Assembly: GCF_020251205.1 (NCBI RefSeq)
Contig: NZ_JAIWYX010000003.1
Location: 248,001 to 312,000 of the forward strand
Direction of reading: 5' to 3'
Origin: Arthrobacter sp. M4
GTDB taxonomy: Bacteria; Actinomycetota; Actinomycetes; Actinomycetales; Micrococcaceae
Length of the DNA: 64,000 nucleotides
Shown: positions 26,010 through 36,588 of the stretch, piece by piece
How the letters are laid out: the number at the start of each line of letters is the position of its first letter
How positions within the stretch are numbered: the first letter of the stretch is position 1
Notes under the pieces: model-generated
Database searches by the model: none
Seen by the model: only the letters and a program-made list of their open reading frames with translations
What the model was told of the DNA's origin: nothing
Translations under genes and position numbers: made by a program

Positions 26010-26570
26010 TTAGAGGGTAAATCCGGTCCCGCTTTTCGGCGAGTGCTTGAGCTTGAATGCTTCAGGATCCGAGTACGGCGCCGCGGCAATGCTGAGCTTG
26101 GTGGAATCCAGCCCCTCTGCCCGGACGCAGACCTTGATGGCGTTAACGGCTTTTGCAACGTCCGGGCACAGGCAGAAAATGTTGAGCCGGGCGTTGCCGA
26201 GCGTAGAACGTTCGACGGCGCCCAAGCCCCGCCACGCCAAGTGGCTGGCCAGGACGGCTTTGGCTTTGCGTTCCATGTGCCGGTCACGTTCAGTGCCGTC
26301 TTTTGTCTTCAGCGCAAACTGCGCCACAACCCAGAACTGCTCCTCTGCAGGGATTTCGGCATAGCCGTCTTCCGTGCATTGTGCGGCGAAGGCCGCCATC
26401 AAGTTGTCGGCCGCGGCCTCGTCGTCGACGTCCGTTTCGTCGGTAGTACTTTGGTGGCCCACTGCCCCGTGGTTGACAACCACTTGCTTGTATTCCTCGT
26501 CATACCACGCTTCGCGGAAGGCCAGGGATCCGTCGTCGTCCCGGCGGTACATGCGTATGATGCCGCTCAT
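26010..26570 (-). CDS. Conserved hypothetical protein, 186 residues
   Basis: I do not recognise the family. The product is soluble and mixed alpha/beta. Its start [18 protein letters not shown] looks like a strand-rich N-terminus, and it holds two close cysteines in NIFCLCPDV and one in IKVCVRAEG. Its ATG overlaps the dxs stop (ATGA), so it is translationally coupled to isoprenoid synthesis gene dxs. Coupling suggests co-expression but says little about the job. Confidence 0.75.
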   Translation of the reverse strand: MSGIIRMYRRDDDGSLAFREAWYDEEYKQVVVNHGAVGHQSTTDETDVDDEAAADNLMAAFAAQCTEDGYAEIPAEEQFWVVAQFALKTKDGTERDRHMERKAKAVLASHLAWRGLGAVERSTLGNARLNIFCLCPDVAKAVNAIKVCVRAEGLDSTKLSIAAAPYSDPEAFKLKHSPKSGTGFTL

Positions 26571-28540
26571 AGTTTGGGGATGCTTCCGGTGGTGGGATGC
26601 TCCTGCCCGGGCAAGGGCCGGGCAAAAGGCACTTTGGTGCCCAACACTTGGGCCACTACATCGTGCGTGATCTGCTGTGCTGTGAGGCCCACGCGCTCAA
26701 GAACCTGGCTGCGGGTCCCATGCGACAGGAACTCTACGGGAAGGCCCACTTCACTCAGGGCCGTGTCTACTCCGGCCGTCCGCATTTCCTGGCGGATCCT
26801 TGAGCCTACGCCGCCGGCGCGGACACCGTCCTCCACGCAGACGACCAGGCGGTGGCGGGCTGCCAGGGCTATGACGGACTTTGGCACAGGCAGCAGCCAG
26901 CGGGGGTCTATCACGGTTGAGCTGATGCCTTGGGCACCGAGGCGCTGGGCAACCGCCAAGGCCAGTTCCGACATCGCACCCACGCTGACGATGAGAACAT
27001 CGTTCTCGGTAGACCCTTCCGGCCGACGGGCAAGGATGTCCACACCGTCGTGGAGCCGCTCCAGCGCCTCAACTTCGGCTCCCACGCTGCCCTTCGAGAA
27101 GCGCACGACGGTGGGGGCATCACTGATCGCCACAGCTTCCCGAAGTTCCTCGCGGAGCCGTGTCGCGTCGCGGGGCGCGGCCAGGCGCAGGCCCGGAACA
27201 ATCTGGACCATGGCCATGTCCCACATGCCGTGGTGGCTTGCGCCGTCGGGTCCCGTCACGCCGGCGCGGTCCAGGACAATGGTGACGCCGGCCTTGTGGA
27301 GGGCCACGTCCATCAACAGTTGGTCGAATGCCCGGTTCAGGAAAGTCGCGTAGACAGCCACAACCGGGTGCAGCCCGCCAAAGGCCATCCCCGCTGCGGA
27401 AGTGAGGGCGTGTTGCTCAGCGATGCCAACGTCAAACACACGCTTGGGGTGCCTGGACGCAAACTTGTGCAGGCCCACGGGGATCAGCATGGCCCCTGTG
27501 ATGCCCACGATGTCCTGGCGCTCGTCCGCGATGTCCGCAATTTCATCGGCAAAGACTGATGTCCACGACTGGGCACCCGGAGCAGCGGCCGGTTCCCCTG
27601 TCTCCGGGTCGATGATGCCAACGGCGTGGAACTGGTCCGCCTCGTCCGCGAGGGCCGGTGCATAACCATGGCCCTTCTCGGTGATGGCATGAACAATGAC
27701 CGGTCCACCGTAGTTCTTGGCCGTCTGGAGCGCATGCTCAAGGGCCTGGAGATTGTGGCCGTTGACGGGGCCGATGTACTTCATGCCAAGGTCTTCGAAC
27801 ATACCCTGCGGAGCCCACCAGTCCTTGATGCCTTTCTTCATGGCATGCAAGCTCTTGTAGGTGAATTGGCCAACGGGCCCGCTGCTCTGCAGCTTCTTCT
27901 TCCACCAGGCCAGCGCACGCTCGTAGGCCGGCGTGGCCCGGAGGGAGTCGATCGTGGGACGCAGCGAGGCAAGGTAATCGGCAAAGCCGCCAATGGTTGG
28001 CGCGTAGGACCGGCCGTTATCGTTGACCACAATCACCACGCGGCGGCTCTTGTCCGCGGCGATGTTGTTAATGGCTTCCCAAGCCATGCCACCGGTGAGC
28101 GCCCCATCACCCACTACGGCAACTACGTGGCGGTCACTTTCGCCAGTCAATGTCCGGGCACGGGAAATACCGTCAGCCCAGGAGAGCGAAGAAGAAGCAT
28201 GCGAACTCTCGACGATGTCGTGCTCCGACTCGGAACGGTCCGGGTAGCCGGACAGGCCGCCCTGCTGGCGCAGGGTGCTGAAATCCTGCCGGCCCGTGAG
28301 CAATTTGTGGACGTAGGACTGGTGTCCGGTATCGAAAACGAGGCTGTCACGGGGCGAATCGAAGATGCGGTGCACAGCAAGCGTCAGCTCCACGACTCCC
28401 AGGTTGGGACCAAGATGGCCGCCGGTCCGCGATACGTTCGCGATGAGAAAGTCCCGGATTTCCCCGGCAAGCCGGGTCAGCTGTTCCTCGCTCAGCTTGC
28501 TCAGGTCCTGCGGATTCCGGATGGTCTCCAAGAGTCCCAA
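26567..28540 (-). CDS. dxs: 1-Deoxy-D-xylulose-5-phosphate synthase
   Basis: First step of the MEP isoprenoid pathway, condensing pyruvate and glyceraldehyde-3-phosphate with thiamine diphosphate. 657 residues. The ThDP motif [18 protein letters not shown] is intact; [13 protein letters not shown] and [15 protein letters not shown] are catalytic segments, and [11 protein letters not shown] supports the family. The start codon is TTG at 28540 with AAGGAGGGG six bases upstream. It heads an operon with two small genes of unknown function. Confidence 0.96.
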   Translation of the reverse strand: MGLLETIRNPQDLSKLSEEQLTRLAGEIRDFLIANVSRTGGHLGPNLGVVELTLAVHRIFDSPRDSLVFDTGHQSYVHKLLTGRQDFSTLRQQGGLSGYPDRSESEHDIVESSHASSSLSWADGISRARTLTGESDRHVVAVVGDGALTGGMAWEAINNIAADKSRRVVIVVNDNGRSYAPTIGGFADYLASLRPTIDSLRATPAYERALAWWKKKLQSSGPVGQFTYKSLHAMKKGIKDWWAPQGMFEDLGMKYIGPVNGHNLQALEHALQTAKNYGGPVIVHAITEKGHGYAPALADEADQFHAVGIIDPETGEPAAAPGAQSWTSVFADEIADIADERQDIVGITGAMLIPVGLHKFASRHPKRVFDVGIAEQHALTSAAGMAFGGLHPVVAVYATFLNRAFDQLLMDVALHKAGVTIVLDRAGVTGPDGASHHGMWDMAMVQIVPGLRLAAPRDATRLREELREAVAISDAPTVVRFSKGSVGAEVEALERLHDGVDILARRPEGSTENDVLIVSVGAMSELALAVAQRLGAQGISSTVIDPRWLLPVPKSVIALAARHRLVVCVEDGVRAGGVGSRIRQEMRTAGVDTALSEVGLPVEFLSHGTRSQVLERVGLTAQQITHDVVAQVLGTKVPFARPLPGQEHPTTGSIPKL

Positions 28541-28681
28541 CGGCCCCTCCTTAGGTGTTCGACGTGCCTGTTAACTCTAACGCGTCGGCTGGTTGGGTAA
28601 CGGAACGCCCTGCGGCCCGGAAACGCCTTGGATTCCCCCATCTCCCCTGGCGAATGCGACGCCGCCAACGAGGCGGAACGG

Positions 28682-28720
28682 CCGCAGCCCCGGCCGGTCA
28701 GTGACCAGCCGGGGCTGCGG
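28682..28720 (-). terminator. Long perfect hairpin downstream of aconitase
   Basis: CCGCAGCCCCGGC and GCCGGGGCTGCGG are perfect complements, and the loop itself contains GGTCA/TGACC. It lies 30 bases beyond the acnA stop and before dxs. There is no T-tract, as is usual in this genome. Confidence 0.8.
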
Positions 28721-28750
28721 AAAGCGGTGGTTGCCGCCCATGCAATGGCG

Positions 28751-31561
28751 TCAGTTCGCGGAGATCTGGCGCAGTACGTACTGCAGGATGCCGCCGTTGC
28801 GGTAGTAATCCGCCTCACCGGGTGTGTCGATGCGGAGCACCGCGTCGAAGGACTTGGACGTCCCGTCCTCAGCCGTGGCCGTCACCTTGAGCGTCTTGGG
28901 CGTAACGCCCTTGTTGAGCTCGGTAACGCCCTCGACGGCGAAGGTCTCCGTGCCGCTCAGGCCCAGGGTGTTGGCGGATTCGCCGGCCGGGAACTGCAGC
29001 GGGAGGACGCCCATGCCGATCAGGTTGGAGCGGTGGATACGCTCGTAGCTTTCGGCCAGGACAGCCTTGACGCCGAGCAGTGCCGTGCCCTTGGCAGCCC
29101 AGTCGCGCGACGAACCGGAGCCATACTCCTTGCCGGCCAGGACCACCAACGGCGTTCCCGCAGCCTGGTAGTTCTGTGCGGCGTCGTAGACGTAGGCCTG
29201 CGGGCCGCCTTCCTGGGTGAAGTCGCGGGTGAAACCGCCTTCGACTCCGTCCAGCAGCTGGTTCTTGATGCGGATGTTCGCGAACGTACCGCGGATCATC
29301 ACCTCGTGGTTGCCACGGCGGGAACCGTAGGAGTTGAAGTCCTTGCGCTCCACGCCGTTGGCCAGCAGGTACTGGCCAGCCGGGGTGTCCGACTTGAAGG
29401 AACCGGCCGGGGAGATGTGGTCGGTGGTGACCGAGTCGCCAAGCTTCAGCAGGACGCGGGCGCCGCTGATGTCCTGGACGGGCTCCGGCTGGGCCTTCAT
29501 ACCTTCAAAGTACGGGGGCTTGCGGACATACGTGGAGGACTCGTCCCAAGCGAATGTGTCACCGGCGGGGGTGTCGAGGGCACGCCAGCGGTCGTCGCCG
29601 TCGAAAACGCCCTCGTAACCCTTGGCGAACATGCTTTCGTCGATCGAGGAGTCGATGACCTGCTGCACTTCTACCGGGTTGGGCCAAATGTCCTTGAGGA
29701 AGACTTCATTGCCCTCAGAGTCCTGGCCCAGGGAGTCAGTCTCGAAGTCGAAGTCCATGGTGCCGGCCAAGGCGTAGGCGATGACCAGCGGCGGGGAGGC
29801 CAGGTAGTTCATCTTGACGTCCGGGTTGATGCGGCCCTCAAAGTTGCGGTTACCCGAGAGTACGGCAGTCACGGAAAGATCGTTGGCCTGGATAGCCTCG
29901 GAGATCTCCGGCTCCAGCGGACCGGAGTTTCCGATGCAGGTGGCGCAGCCGTAGCCGACGATGTAGAAGCCAAGCTTCTCAAGGTACGGGGTCAGGCCGG
30001 ACTTCTCGTAGTAGTCCGTGACCACCTTGGAGCCCGGCGCAACAGAGGTCTTGACCCACGGCTTGGCGGTGAGGCCCTTGTTGACGGCGTTGCGTGCCAG
30101 CAGCGCTGCTGCCAGCATCACGGAGGGGTTGGACGTGTTGGTGCAGGACGTGATCGAAGCGATCGAGACGGCACCGTGGTCCAGTTCGAATTCGCGGCCA
30201 TCTGCGGTCACCACATGAACCGGCGACGACGGGCGGCCTTCTGCGCCGTTGGCGGCAGACTCGACGCGCGGTGCATCTGTGGCATGCGCGTCGGCGTGAG
30301 TGAAGGACGGCGCGTCGGAGGCCGGGAAGCTTTCCTCGAGCGACTCATCAACGCTGCCGTCTTCAATCGCGACGTAGTTGTGGATGTCCTTGCGGAACTG
30401 CTCCTTGGCGTCGGACAGCTCGATGCGGTCCTGCGGGCGCTTGGGGCCGGAGATCGACGGAACCACCGTGGAGAGGTCCAGCTCAAGGTATTCGGAGAAG
30501 CGCAGTTCGCGGGACGGGTCGTGCCAGAGGCCCTGTTCCTTGGTGTAAGCCTCCACAAGGGCGACGTTCTCTTCGGAGCGGCCGGTGAGGCGCAGGTAGT
30601 CGAGCGTAACGTCGTCGATGGGGAACATGGCGGCGGTGGAGCCGAACTCGGGGCTCATGTTGCCGATGGTCGCGCGGTTTGCCAGTGGAACGGCGGCAAC
30701 GCCGTCGCCGTAGAACTCGACGAACTTGCCAACAACGCCGTGCTTCCGCAGCATTTCGGTGATCGTCAGGACGACGTCGGTAGCGGTGGCACCGGCGGGA
30801 ATCTCGCCGATCAGCTTGAAGCCAACCACACGCGGGATGAGCATGGAGACCGGCTGGCCCAGCATGGCAGCCTCGGCCTCGATACCGCCAACGCCCCAGC
30901 CGAGGACGCCAAGGCCGTTGACCATGGTGGTGTGGGAGTCGGTGCCGACACAGGTGTCCGGGTAGGCGCGCAGGACTCCGCCGACTTCACGGGTCATGAT
31001 GGTACGGGCCAGGTACTCGATGTTGACCTGGTGCACAATACCGGTTCCCGGCGGAACGACCTTGAAGTCATCGAAAGCCGTCTGGCCCCAGCGGAGGAAC
31101 TGGTACCGCTCGCCGTTGCGCTGGTACTCGATTTCCATGTTGCGTTCCAGTGCGCCAGCGTTGCCGAAGACGTCGATCTGGACCGAGTGGTCGATAACCA
31201 TCTCTGCGGGCGCCAGCGGGTTGACACGCTTGGGGTCGCCGCCGAGGTCCCTCACGGCCTCGCGCATGGTGGCAAGGTCCACTACGCAGGGGACGCCGGT
31301 GAAGTCCTGCATGATGACTCGGGCAGGCGTGAACTGGATCTCGGTGTCAGGCTCCGCCGTCGGATCCCAGCCGGCCAGTGCGCGGACGTGGTCAGCCGTA
31401 ATATTGGCGCCATCCTCGGTCCGCAGGAGGTTTTCAAGCAATACCTTGAGGCTGAACGGAAGGCTTTCGGCGCCTTCAACGGAGTTCAACCGGAAAATTT
31501 CATAATCGGTGCCGGCGACATTAAGCGCGCCCTTGGAACCGAAGCTGTCCACAGTGCTCAT
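28751..31561 (-). CDS. acnA: Aconitate hydratase A
   Basis: 936 residues, TCA-cycle aconitase of the AcnA/IRP type with a [4Fe-4S] cluster. Cluster cysteines are in [14 protein letters not shown] and [31 protein letters not shown] and [11 protein letters not shown] are active-site segments. A charged insertion (about residues 375-435) between domains includes an acidic stretch. ATG at 31561 has GAGAGGAG upstream. A hairpin follows the gene. The upstream region contains an iron-box-like sequence. Confidence 0.97.
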   Translation of the reverse strand: MSTVDSFGSKGALNVAGTDYEIFRLNSVEGAESLPFSLKVLLENLLRTEDGANITADHVRALAGWDPTAEPDTEIQFTPARVIMQDFTGVPCVVDLATMREAVRDLGGDPKRVNPLAPAEMVIDHSVQIDVFGNAGALERNMEIEYQRNGERYQFLRWGQTAFDDFKVVPPGTGIVHQVNIEYLARTIMTREVGGVLRAYPDTCVGTDSHTTMVNGLGVLGWGVGGIEAEAAMLGQPVSMLIPRVVGFKLIGEIPAGATATDVVLTITEMLRKHGVVGKFVEFYGDGVAAVPLANRATIGNMSPEFGSTAAMFPIDDVTLDYLRLTGRSEENVALVEAYTKEQGLWHDPSRELRFSEYLELDLSTVVPSISGPKRPQDRIELSDAKEQFRKDIHNYVAIEDGSVDESLEESFPASDAPSFTHADAHATDAPRVESAANGAEGRPSSPVHVVTADGREFELDHGAVSIASITSCTNTSNPSVMLAAALLARNAVNKGLTAKPWVKTSVAPGSKVVTDYYEKSGLTPYLEKLGFYIVGYGCATCIGNSGPLEPEISEAIQANDLSVTAVLSGNRNFEGRINPDVKMNYLASPPLVIAYALAGTMDFDFETDSLGQDSEGNEVFLKDIWPNPVEVQQVIDSSIDESMFAKGYEGVFDGDDRWRALDTPAGDTFAWDESSTYVRKPPYFEGMKAQPEPVQDISGARVLLKLGDSVTTDHISPAGSFKSDTPAGQYLLANGVERKDFNSYGSRRGNHEVMIRGTFANIRIKNQLLDGVEGGFTRDFTQEGGPQAYVYDAAQNYQAAGTPLVVLAGKEYGSGSSRDWAAKGTALLGVKAVLAESYERIHRSNLIGMGVLPLQFPAGESANTLGLSGTETFAVEGVTELNKGVTPKTLKVTATAEDGTSKSFDAVLRIDTPGEADYYRNGGILQYVLRQISAN

Positions 31562-31617
31562 GGCAGGACTCCTCTCGCAACAGTTTCATCTTTGTCGCGC
31601 GGTTGGCCGCTAGCCAG

Positions 31618-31631
31618 TTAGGCAAACCTTA
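31618..31631. promoter_or_regulatory. Iron-box-like sequence upstream of acnA
   Basis: TTAGGCAAACCTTA is nearly palindromic (TTAGG...CCTTA) and resembles part of the DtxR/IdeR iron box. By my count a 19-base alignment to the consensus I remember matches about 10 positions, so it is a weak candidate. The site is 57 to 70 bases in front of acnA, whose product needs an Fe-S cluster. Confidence 0.3.
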
Positions 31632-31724
31632 CTACTTTGAACGCTGGCGCGCGGGCGGCTCTGGCCATAGGGCACGACACAGGACTACGAGGCCATCGTA
31701 GTCGCAAGTACGCGGGTTTGCCCC

Positions 31725-33086
31725 CTACAGGCCTGGGACCAGCAGTGCCACTGTTTCCAAGTGGTGCGTGTGCGGATAGAGATCGAAAGCACGCAGGTCT
31801 TTGAGCAGCCAGCCCGCCTGCCTGAAGTAACCGAGATCACGTGCAAAGGAAGCCGGATCGCACGAAACATAGGCGATGGCCCTGGGCCTAGTGGCCACAA
31901 GCTGGCTCACGACGGCTTTGCCTGCTCCCGCCCGGGGAGGGTCCAGAAGTACCGCATCGAAACGGCGCGCGCGTTGCCGCAGAACCTTCTCCACCCTGCC
32001 CTGGATAATCTCGACGTGTGCCTCGCCGTGGAGGTTCTTTCGAGCGTCCTTGCTGGTTCCCGGCGCACCCTCCACGGACAACACGGAACCGGTGACGCCT
32101 ACTGCATCTGCCAGCGGCGCCGTGAAAAGACCGGCACCGGCGTAGAGATCCGCGACGGCGGCGCCCGGGGTGAGGTACCCCCCGCCGCCCAGGAACTGCG
32201 TCACTGCACCCACCAGCGTTTCCGGCGCATCCCGGTGGATCTGCCAGAAGCCGTCACCTGTGACGCGGTAGCTGTGCCCCGCCGCAGATTCCTGCACCCA
32301 GGTGCGGCCACGCAACTGGAGGACGCTGCCCGTTTCAGGGTCGAAGCTGGCGGCGGACACGTCGTCCGGGAGGCCAGTGAGCACACGATTGAGCCGTTCT
32401 GCGGAAGCGCCCTCCGCCGGTGCCAGCAGAACGAGCGGACGAGAGCCGTTGGCCGGGGCGGCTACCTCCACGCGAGTAACACCCGCAAGGTCCAGTTCCC
32501 AGAGGCGAAGCTCGTTGATGGCCCCCAAGGCAAGTGGCATTTCCTTGACGGGGATGATGTCGTCGGACCGGTGGGCGTGCATGCCCAGCCGTCCGTCGGC
32601 TGTCACTGCGAAGCTGGCTCGCGTCCGCCAGCCCAGGCCGCCGTCGTCCGCCCCAACCGGCTCCACCGCCGTCGGACGATCAATTCCGGCGAGCCGCCTC
32701 AGCTGTTCAGCCAGGACTTCGCTCTTCAGCGCGCGCTGGCGCTCGAGCGCAACATGGCCGAGTTCAGCCCCGCCAACCGGCGGACGGCCTTGGCCCCACG
32801 ACGACGGTGAGTCGGCTTCCGCCCAAAAATGTCGGACGCGGTCTGCAGACGGTTCAAGGATGTCGACGGCGTCGGCCCGCCAAAAGCGGGACTTCTCCCC
32901 TGCGTCCGTGAGCCGGACTCGTACCTTCTCTCCAGGCAGCGTGTGCCGGACAAAAATGACGCGACCTTCGTGGCGGGCGACGAAGTGCCCGCCGTGGGCG
33001 ATTGGACCGACGTCGACCACGAGTTCCTGCCCGGCTGCCTCGCTCCCGTTTTCTGGTTCGCGGGCGTCCGAGTAGCTGTTTGTCAT
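31725..33086 (-). CDS. TrmA/RumA-family RNA (uracil-5) methyltransferase
   Basis: 453 residues: N-terminal TRAM domain (ELVVDVGPIAHGGHFVARH), then a SAM methyltransferase with VADLYAGAGLFT, LLDPPRAGAG and the catalytic YVSCDPASFARDL. The four Fe-S cysteines that RumA has between the TRAM and central domains are missing; the matching segment reads AEADSPSSWGQGRPP. It probably methylates rRNA or tRNA uridine. The start overlaps the KimA-like gene stop by four bases. M. tuberculosis has the same pair at Rv2689c-Rv2690c (from memory). Confidence 0.88.
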   Translation of the reverse strand: MTNSYSDAREPENGSEAAGQELVVDVGPIAHGGHFVARHEGRVIFVRHTLPGEKVRVRLTDAGEKSRFWRADAVDILEPSADRVRHFWAEADSPSSWGQGRPPVGGAELGHVALERQRALKSEVLAEQLRRLAGIDRPTAVEPVGADDGGLGWRTRASFAVTADGRLGMHAHRSDDIIPVKEMPLALGAINELRLWELDLAGVTRVEVAAPANGSRPLVLLAPAEGASAERLNRVLTGLPDDVSAASFDPETGSVLQLRGRTWVQESAAGHSYRVTGDGFWQIHRDAPETLVGAVTQFLGGGGYLTPGAAVADLYAGAGLFTAPLADAVGVTGSVLSVEGAPGTSKDARKNLHGEAHVEIIQGRVEKVLRQRARRFDAVLLDPPRAGAGKAVVSQLVATRPRAIAYVSCDPASFARDLGYFRQAGWLLKDLRAFDLYPHTHHLETVALLVPGL

Positions 33087-35095
33087 TGGATGTCCTGCAG
33101 TGCCTTTGCTTCTTCAGAGGATTTGAGCTGCCAGGGAACGCTGGCAACCATAACGCCGGGCTCGAAGTGGAGCCTCGTCTTGATCCGCAGCGCCGTTTGG
33201 TTGTGGACCAATTGTTCCCACCACTTTCCCACCACGTACTCGGGGATGTAGACCACAATCAGGTCGCGGGGAGAGTCGCGGCGCATGTTCTTGACGTACT
33301 CCATGATTGGGGTAATCGTCTCGCGGTAGGGGCTGGCAAGGACCGTCAGCGGAATGGGAATGTCCAATTTTTCCCAGTCTGCAACCGTGTGGGCTGTTTC
33401 CTCAGGATTGATGTCCACAGTGATCGCGTCCAGTCGGGACGGTCGGGAGGCGCGGGCGTAGGCCAGGGCCCGGAGCACCGGTTTACGCACGTGCGAGACC
33501 AGCAGCACCGCGTGCACGCGGGTCGGAAGGGCACGCGGCGAGGAATCCTCATCCACGGCAAGCTCTTTGGCGACGTTGTCGTAGTGCGCCCGGATGCTCC
33601 ACATGATGAGGAACAGCACAAACATTGCCAGCAACGCGATCCAGGCGCCCTGCTCGAACTTAGTGATGAGCACAATGGTCAGCACCAGACCAGTCATGCC
33701 GAAGCCGATCATGTTGATGGTCCTCGACCGCAGGATCCGCAGCTTGGTGGGTGTGTCCCGCACCAGTTTCAGTTCGCGCCCCCAGTGCCGGATCATGCCG
33801 AGCTGGCTAGCGGTGAACGAAATGAACACACCGACGATATAGAGCTGGATCAGCTTGGTGACGTCTGCGTTGAACGCGAGGATAAGGACCAGGGCCCCAG
33901 CGGCCAGCGCCAGCACACCGTTGCTGAACGCGAGGCGATCACCGCGAGTGCGGAGCTGTCGCGGGAGGTAGCCGTCCTGCGCCAGGATCGACCCAAGCAC
34001 GGGGAAGCCATTGAATGCGGTGTTGGAGGCAAAGATCAGGATGACGCCCGTTGCGGCCACCACGACGTAGAACGGGATGGAACCGGCCCCGAAAATCGTC
34101 TGCGCAATCTGGCTGATGGCTGGGCTTTGGATGTAGTCATGCGGAAGCGGCTGCCCGTTCAAGAGGAATTCCTCCGCCGGGTCCAGGACAATGTGGACCT
34201 TCGTGGCGTTTGCCAGGTAGAGGATTCCGCCGAGCATCGCTGTGGCGACTATGCCCAGCATGAGCAGCGTGGTGGCGGCGTTCTTGCTCTTCGGCTTCTT
34301 AAAATTGGGTACGCCGTTGCTGATTGCCTCCACACCAGTGAGGGCCGCTGCTCCCGAGGAAAAGGCCCGCAACAGGAGAAAAGCTCCTGCCAGCCCCACG
34401 AGTCCTTCATCAAAGCCAGCCGCAGGAACAATATCGAACTCGGCGGAAGGTGCCTGGCCCAGGGTGCCCGTGACGGCCTGAAAAATCCCGACGGCGGTCA
34501 TGCCCAGGATGGACAACATAAAGATATATGTGGGAACTGCAAAGACTGTTCCCGCTTCCTTAATACCCCGCAGGTTGACCAGGGCCAGGATCACAACACC
34601 GACCGTGGCGATCAGTGCCTGCTGTCCATGCAATTGGGGGACGGCGGCAGTGAGGTAGCTGGCCGCGGATGACATCGACACTGCGACCGTCAGGACGTAG
34701 TCCACCAGCAAGGCCGAAGCCACAGTCAGGCCTGCAAACTTGCCAAGATTAACGTTCGCGATTTCGTAGTCCCCGCCGCCTGACGGATAGGCATGGACAT
34801 TCTGCCGGTATGAGGCAACAACCGTGAGCAGGACCAGCATGACCGCAATGCCCACCAACGGTGAGAACGCCACGGCACTGACACCAGCCAAGGCAAGGGT
34901 AAGCAGAATTTCATCCGGGGCGTAGGCAACCGAGGACAGAGCATCCGACGCGAAAATCGGCAATGCGATGCGCTTGGGAAGCAGCGTGTGGGTCAATCGG
35001 TCATTCCGGAAGGGCCGGCCCACAATGACGCGCTTGGCGGCATTCAGAATTGTCAGCACTCCACCAAAGCTAGTCTGATTCTGCCCCGATGTCAT
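33083..35095 (-). CDS. KimA-like potassium transporter (APC superfamily)
   Basis: 670 residues: about twelve membrane helices then a soluble C-terminal domain. Segments such as SDALSSVAYAPDEIL, SYRQNVHAYPSGGGDY, ASALLVDYVLTVAVS, FSSGAAALTGVEAISNGVP and RGDRLAFSNG match Bacillus KimA (YdaO), a high-affinity K+/H+ symporter, as I remember it, including the cytosolic tail ending HNQTALRIKTRL. The ATG at 35095 is a compromise: a start at 35158 is also in frame and neither has a clear ribosome-binding site. It is divergent from ceoB/ceoC. Confidence 0.8.
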   Translation of the reverse strand: MTSGQNQTSFGGVLTILNAAKRVIVGRPFRNDRLTHTLLPKRIALPIFASDALSSVAYAPDEILLTLALAGVSAVAFSPLVGIAVMLVLLTVVASYRQNVHAYPSGGGDYEIANVNLGKFAGLTVASALLVDYVLTVAVSMSSAASYLTAAVPQLHGQQALIATVGVVILALVNLRGIKEAGTVFAVPTYIFMLSILGMTAVGIFQAVTGTLGQAPSAEFDIVPAAGFDEGLVGLAGAFLLLRAFSSGAAALTGVEAISNGVPNFKKPKSKNAATTLLMLGIVATAMLGGILYLANATKVHIVLDPAEEFLLNGQPLPHDYIQSPAISQIAQTIFGAGSIPFYVVVAATGVILIFASNTAFNGFPVLGSILAQDGYLPRQLRTRGDRLAFSNGVLALAAGALVLILAFNADVTKLIQLYIVGVFISFTASQLGMIRHWGRELKLVRDTPTKLRILRSRTINMIGFGMTGLVLTIVLITKFEQGAWIALLAMFVLFLIMWSIRAHYDNVAKELAVDEDSSPRALPTRVHAVLLVSHVRKPVLRALAYARASRPSRLDAITVDINPEETAHTVADWEKLDIPIPLTVLASPYRETITPIMEYVKNMRRDSPRDLIVVYIPEYVVGKWWEQLVHNQTALRIKTRLHFEPGVMVASVPWQLKSSEEAKALQDIQ

Positions 35096-35179
35096 GACGA
35101 GGCGGTGGCCCGGTAGAGTCTTACGCAGCGGCCCCCACTGGGTTCGCTGGACACTCATGCATAGAGTCAGGAGGGACAC

Positions 35180-35851
35180 GTGGCCCACTTCGTCATTATG
35201 GGCTGTGGCCGTGTCGGCGCGACGCTCGCGCACACACTTGAGGATTCCGGCCATTCCGTGGCCATCATCGATCAGGATGACCGCGCGTTCCGCCGCCTCC
35301 GCGGCGGGTTTACGGGCCGAAAGATCACCGGCGTCGGTTTTGACCGTGACACCCTCAAGCAGGCAGGCGTGGCCGAGGCCTATGCTTTCGCAGCAGTGTC
35401 CAGCGGTGACAATTCCAACATCCTGGCAACACGCGTTGCCCGCGAAACTTTCCACGTTCCCCATGTCGTAGCCCGCATTTACGACCCGGGCCGGGCGGAA
35501 ATCTACCAGCGCCTCGGTATTCCCACCGTCGCGGCCGTCCGCTGGAGCGCCGACCAGGTGCTGCGCCGCATCCTCCCGGAACAAAACCTCGCGGGAGACT
35601 TCCGCGAACCGTCAGGCCGCCTTGTGCTAGCCGAGGTGGAACTGCACGAAGGGTGGATTGGCCACTCGCTGGCCTCCATCGACAAGGCCGCCAAGATCCG
35701 CGTGGCATACCTGACCCGCTTTGGTGAGGGCATCCTGGCGGAGCCGGACCTGGCCTACCAGGAAGGCGACACGGTTCACGCGATGCTCGCCCTTGACCGT
35801 TCCTCCGAAGTAATCCGGATCCTGAGCAAAGCTCCCGCCAAGGAGGCGTAG
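35180..35851 (+). CDS. ceoB: TrkA-family potassium uptake regulatory protein CeoB
   Basis: 223 residues from a GTG. RCK_N Rossmann domain with GCGRVGATLAH and acidic IIDQDDRAF, then an RCK_C domain from about residue 130. Such subunits bind NAD(H) or nucleotides and gate K+ channels or transporters at the membrane. It overlaps ceoC by one base. A KimA-like transporter is divergently encoded 84 bases away. Confidence 0.9.
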   Translation: MAHFVIMGCGRVGATLAHTLEDSGHSVAIIDQDDRAFRRLRGGFTGRKITGVGFDRDTLKQAGVAEAYAFAAVSSGDNSNILATRVARETFHVPHVVARIYDPGRAEIYQRLGIPTVAAVRWSADQVLRRILPEQNLAGDFREPSGRLVLAEVELHEGWIGHSLASIDKAAKIRVAYLTRFGEGILAEPDLAYQEGDTVHAMLALDRSSEVIRILSKAPAKEA

Positions 35852-36588
35852 TGAAAGTCGTCATCGTCGGGGCCGGAAGCGTCGGGTCCTCAATCGCCCG
35901 CGAACTGCTGGCCCACAATCACGAGATCCTGCTGATCGATCTCAAGCCGGAAGTCATCGGACGCAGTGGCCTTCGGGGCGCACACTGGCTGGTCGGCGAC
36001 GCGTGCGAGCTCAGCACGCTCCAGGAAGCGAAACTTGAAGACGCCGACGTCGTCGTTTCCGCAAGCGGCGACGACAAGGTCAACCTCGTTGTGTCCCTGC
36101 TCGCAAAGACCGAGTTCGGCGTGGGCCGTACCGTTGGGCGCGTCAACAACCCCAAGAACGACTGGATGTTCAACGACTCCTGGGGTGTGGACGTGGCCGT
36201 CAACACGCCGCAGCTCATGACGGCGCTCGTGGAAGAGGCCGTGGAAATCGGCGACTTGGTGCGGCTGCTCACTTTGCAGACGGGCGTTTCGTCTCTGGTG
36301 GAGTTCACGGTTCCGCACGACTCGCACATCATTGGCAGCACTGTTGGCGGCATCGACTGGCCTGAAGACTCCACCTTGGTGGCCATCTTGCGCGACCACG
36401 CGCCCATCACCCCCAGCCGGGACGATGTGATCGACGGCGGCGACGAACTTTTCTTCGTCACCACTATCTCCGCGGAGGACGGACTCAGGGAGCTATTGTC
36501 GCCGTCGAGCGCCACAATGGCGACGGCTGGACGTCCCGGCGAGCCTTCCGCGGATCAGCCCGCGGAGGACGACGGTTTCGACGGTTGA
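35851..36588 (+). CDS. ceoC: TrkA-family potassium uptake regulatory protein CeoC
   Basis: 245 residues from a GTG overlapping the ceoB stop. RCK_N motif GAGSVGSSIARELL and acidic LIDLKPE, followed by RCK_C. The C-terminal 30 residues are Ala/Pro/Asp-rich and overlap the convergent DUF3159 gene by 34 bases. Pairs of CeoB and CeoC are typical of actinobacteria (M. tuberculosis Rv2691/Rv2692). Confidence 0.9.
   Translation: MKVVIVGAGSVGSSIARELLAHNHEILLIDLKPEVIGRSGLRGAHWLVGDACELSTLQEAKLEDADVVVSASGDDKVNLVVSLLAKTEFGVGRTVGRVNNPKNDWMFNDSWGVDVAVNTPQLMTALVEEAVEIGDLVRLLTLQTGVSSLVEFTVPHDSHIIGSTVGGIDWPEDSTLVAILRDHAPITPSRDDVIDGGDELFFVTTISAEDGLRELLSPSSATMATAGRPGEPSADQPAEDDGFDG

Noticed and set aside
28628..31621. 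Open frame of 997 codons on the plus strand across acnA
   Set aside because: It is antisense to aconitase. It reflects third-position GC bias opposite a real gene and has no recognisable domain.
33002..34672. Open frame of 556 codons on the plus strand
   Set aside because: Shadow of the KimA-like gene on the other strand; product is polar, His/Gln-rich and has no family.
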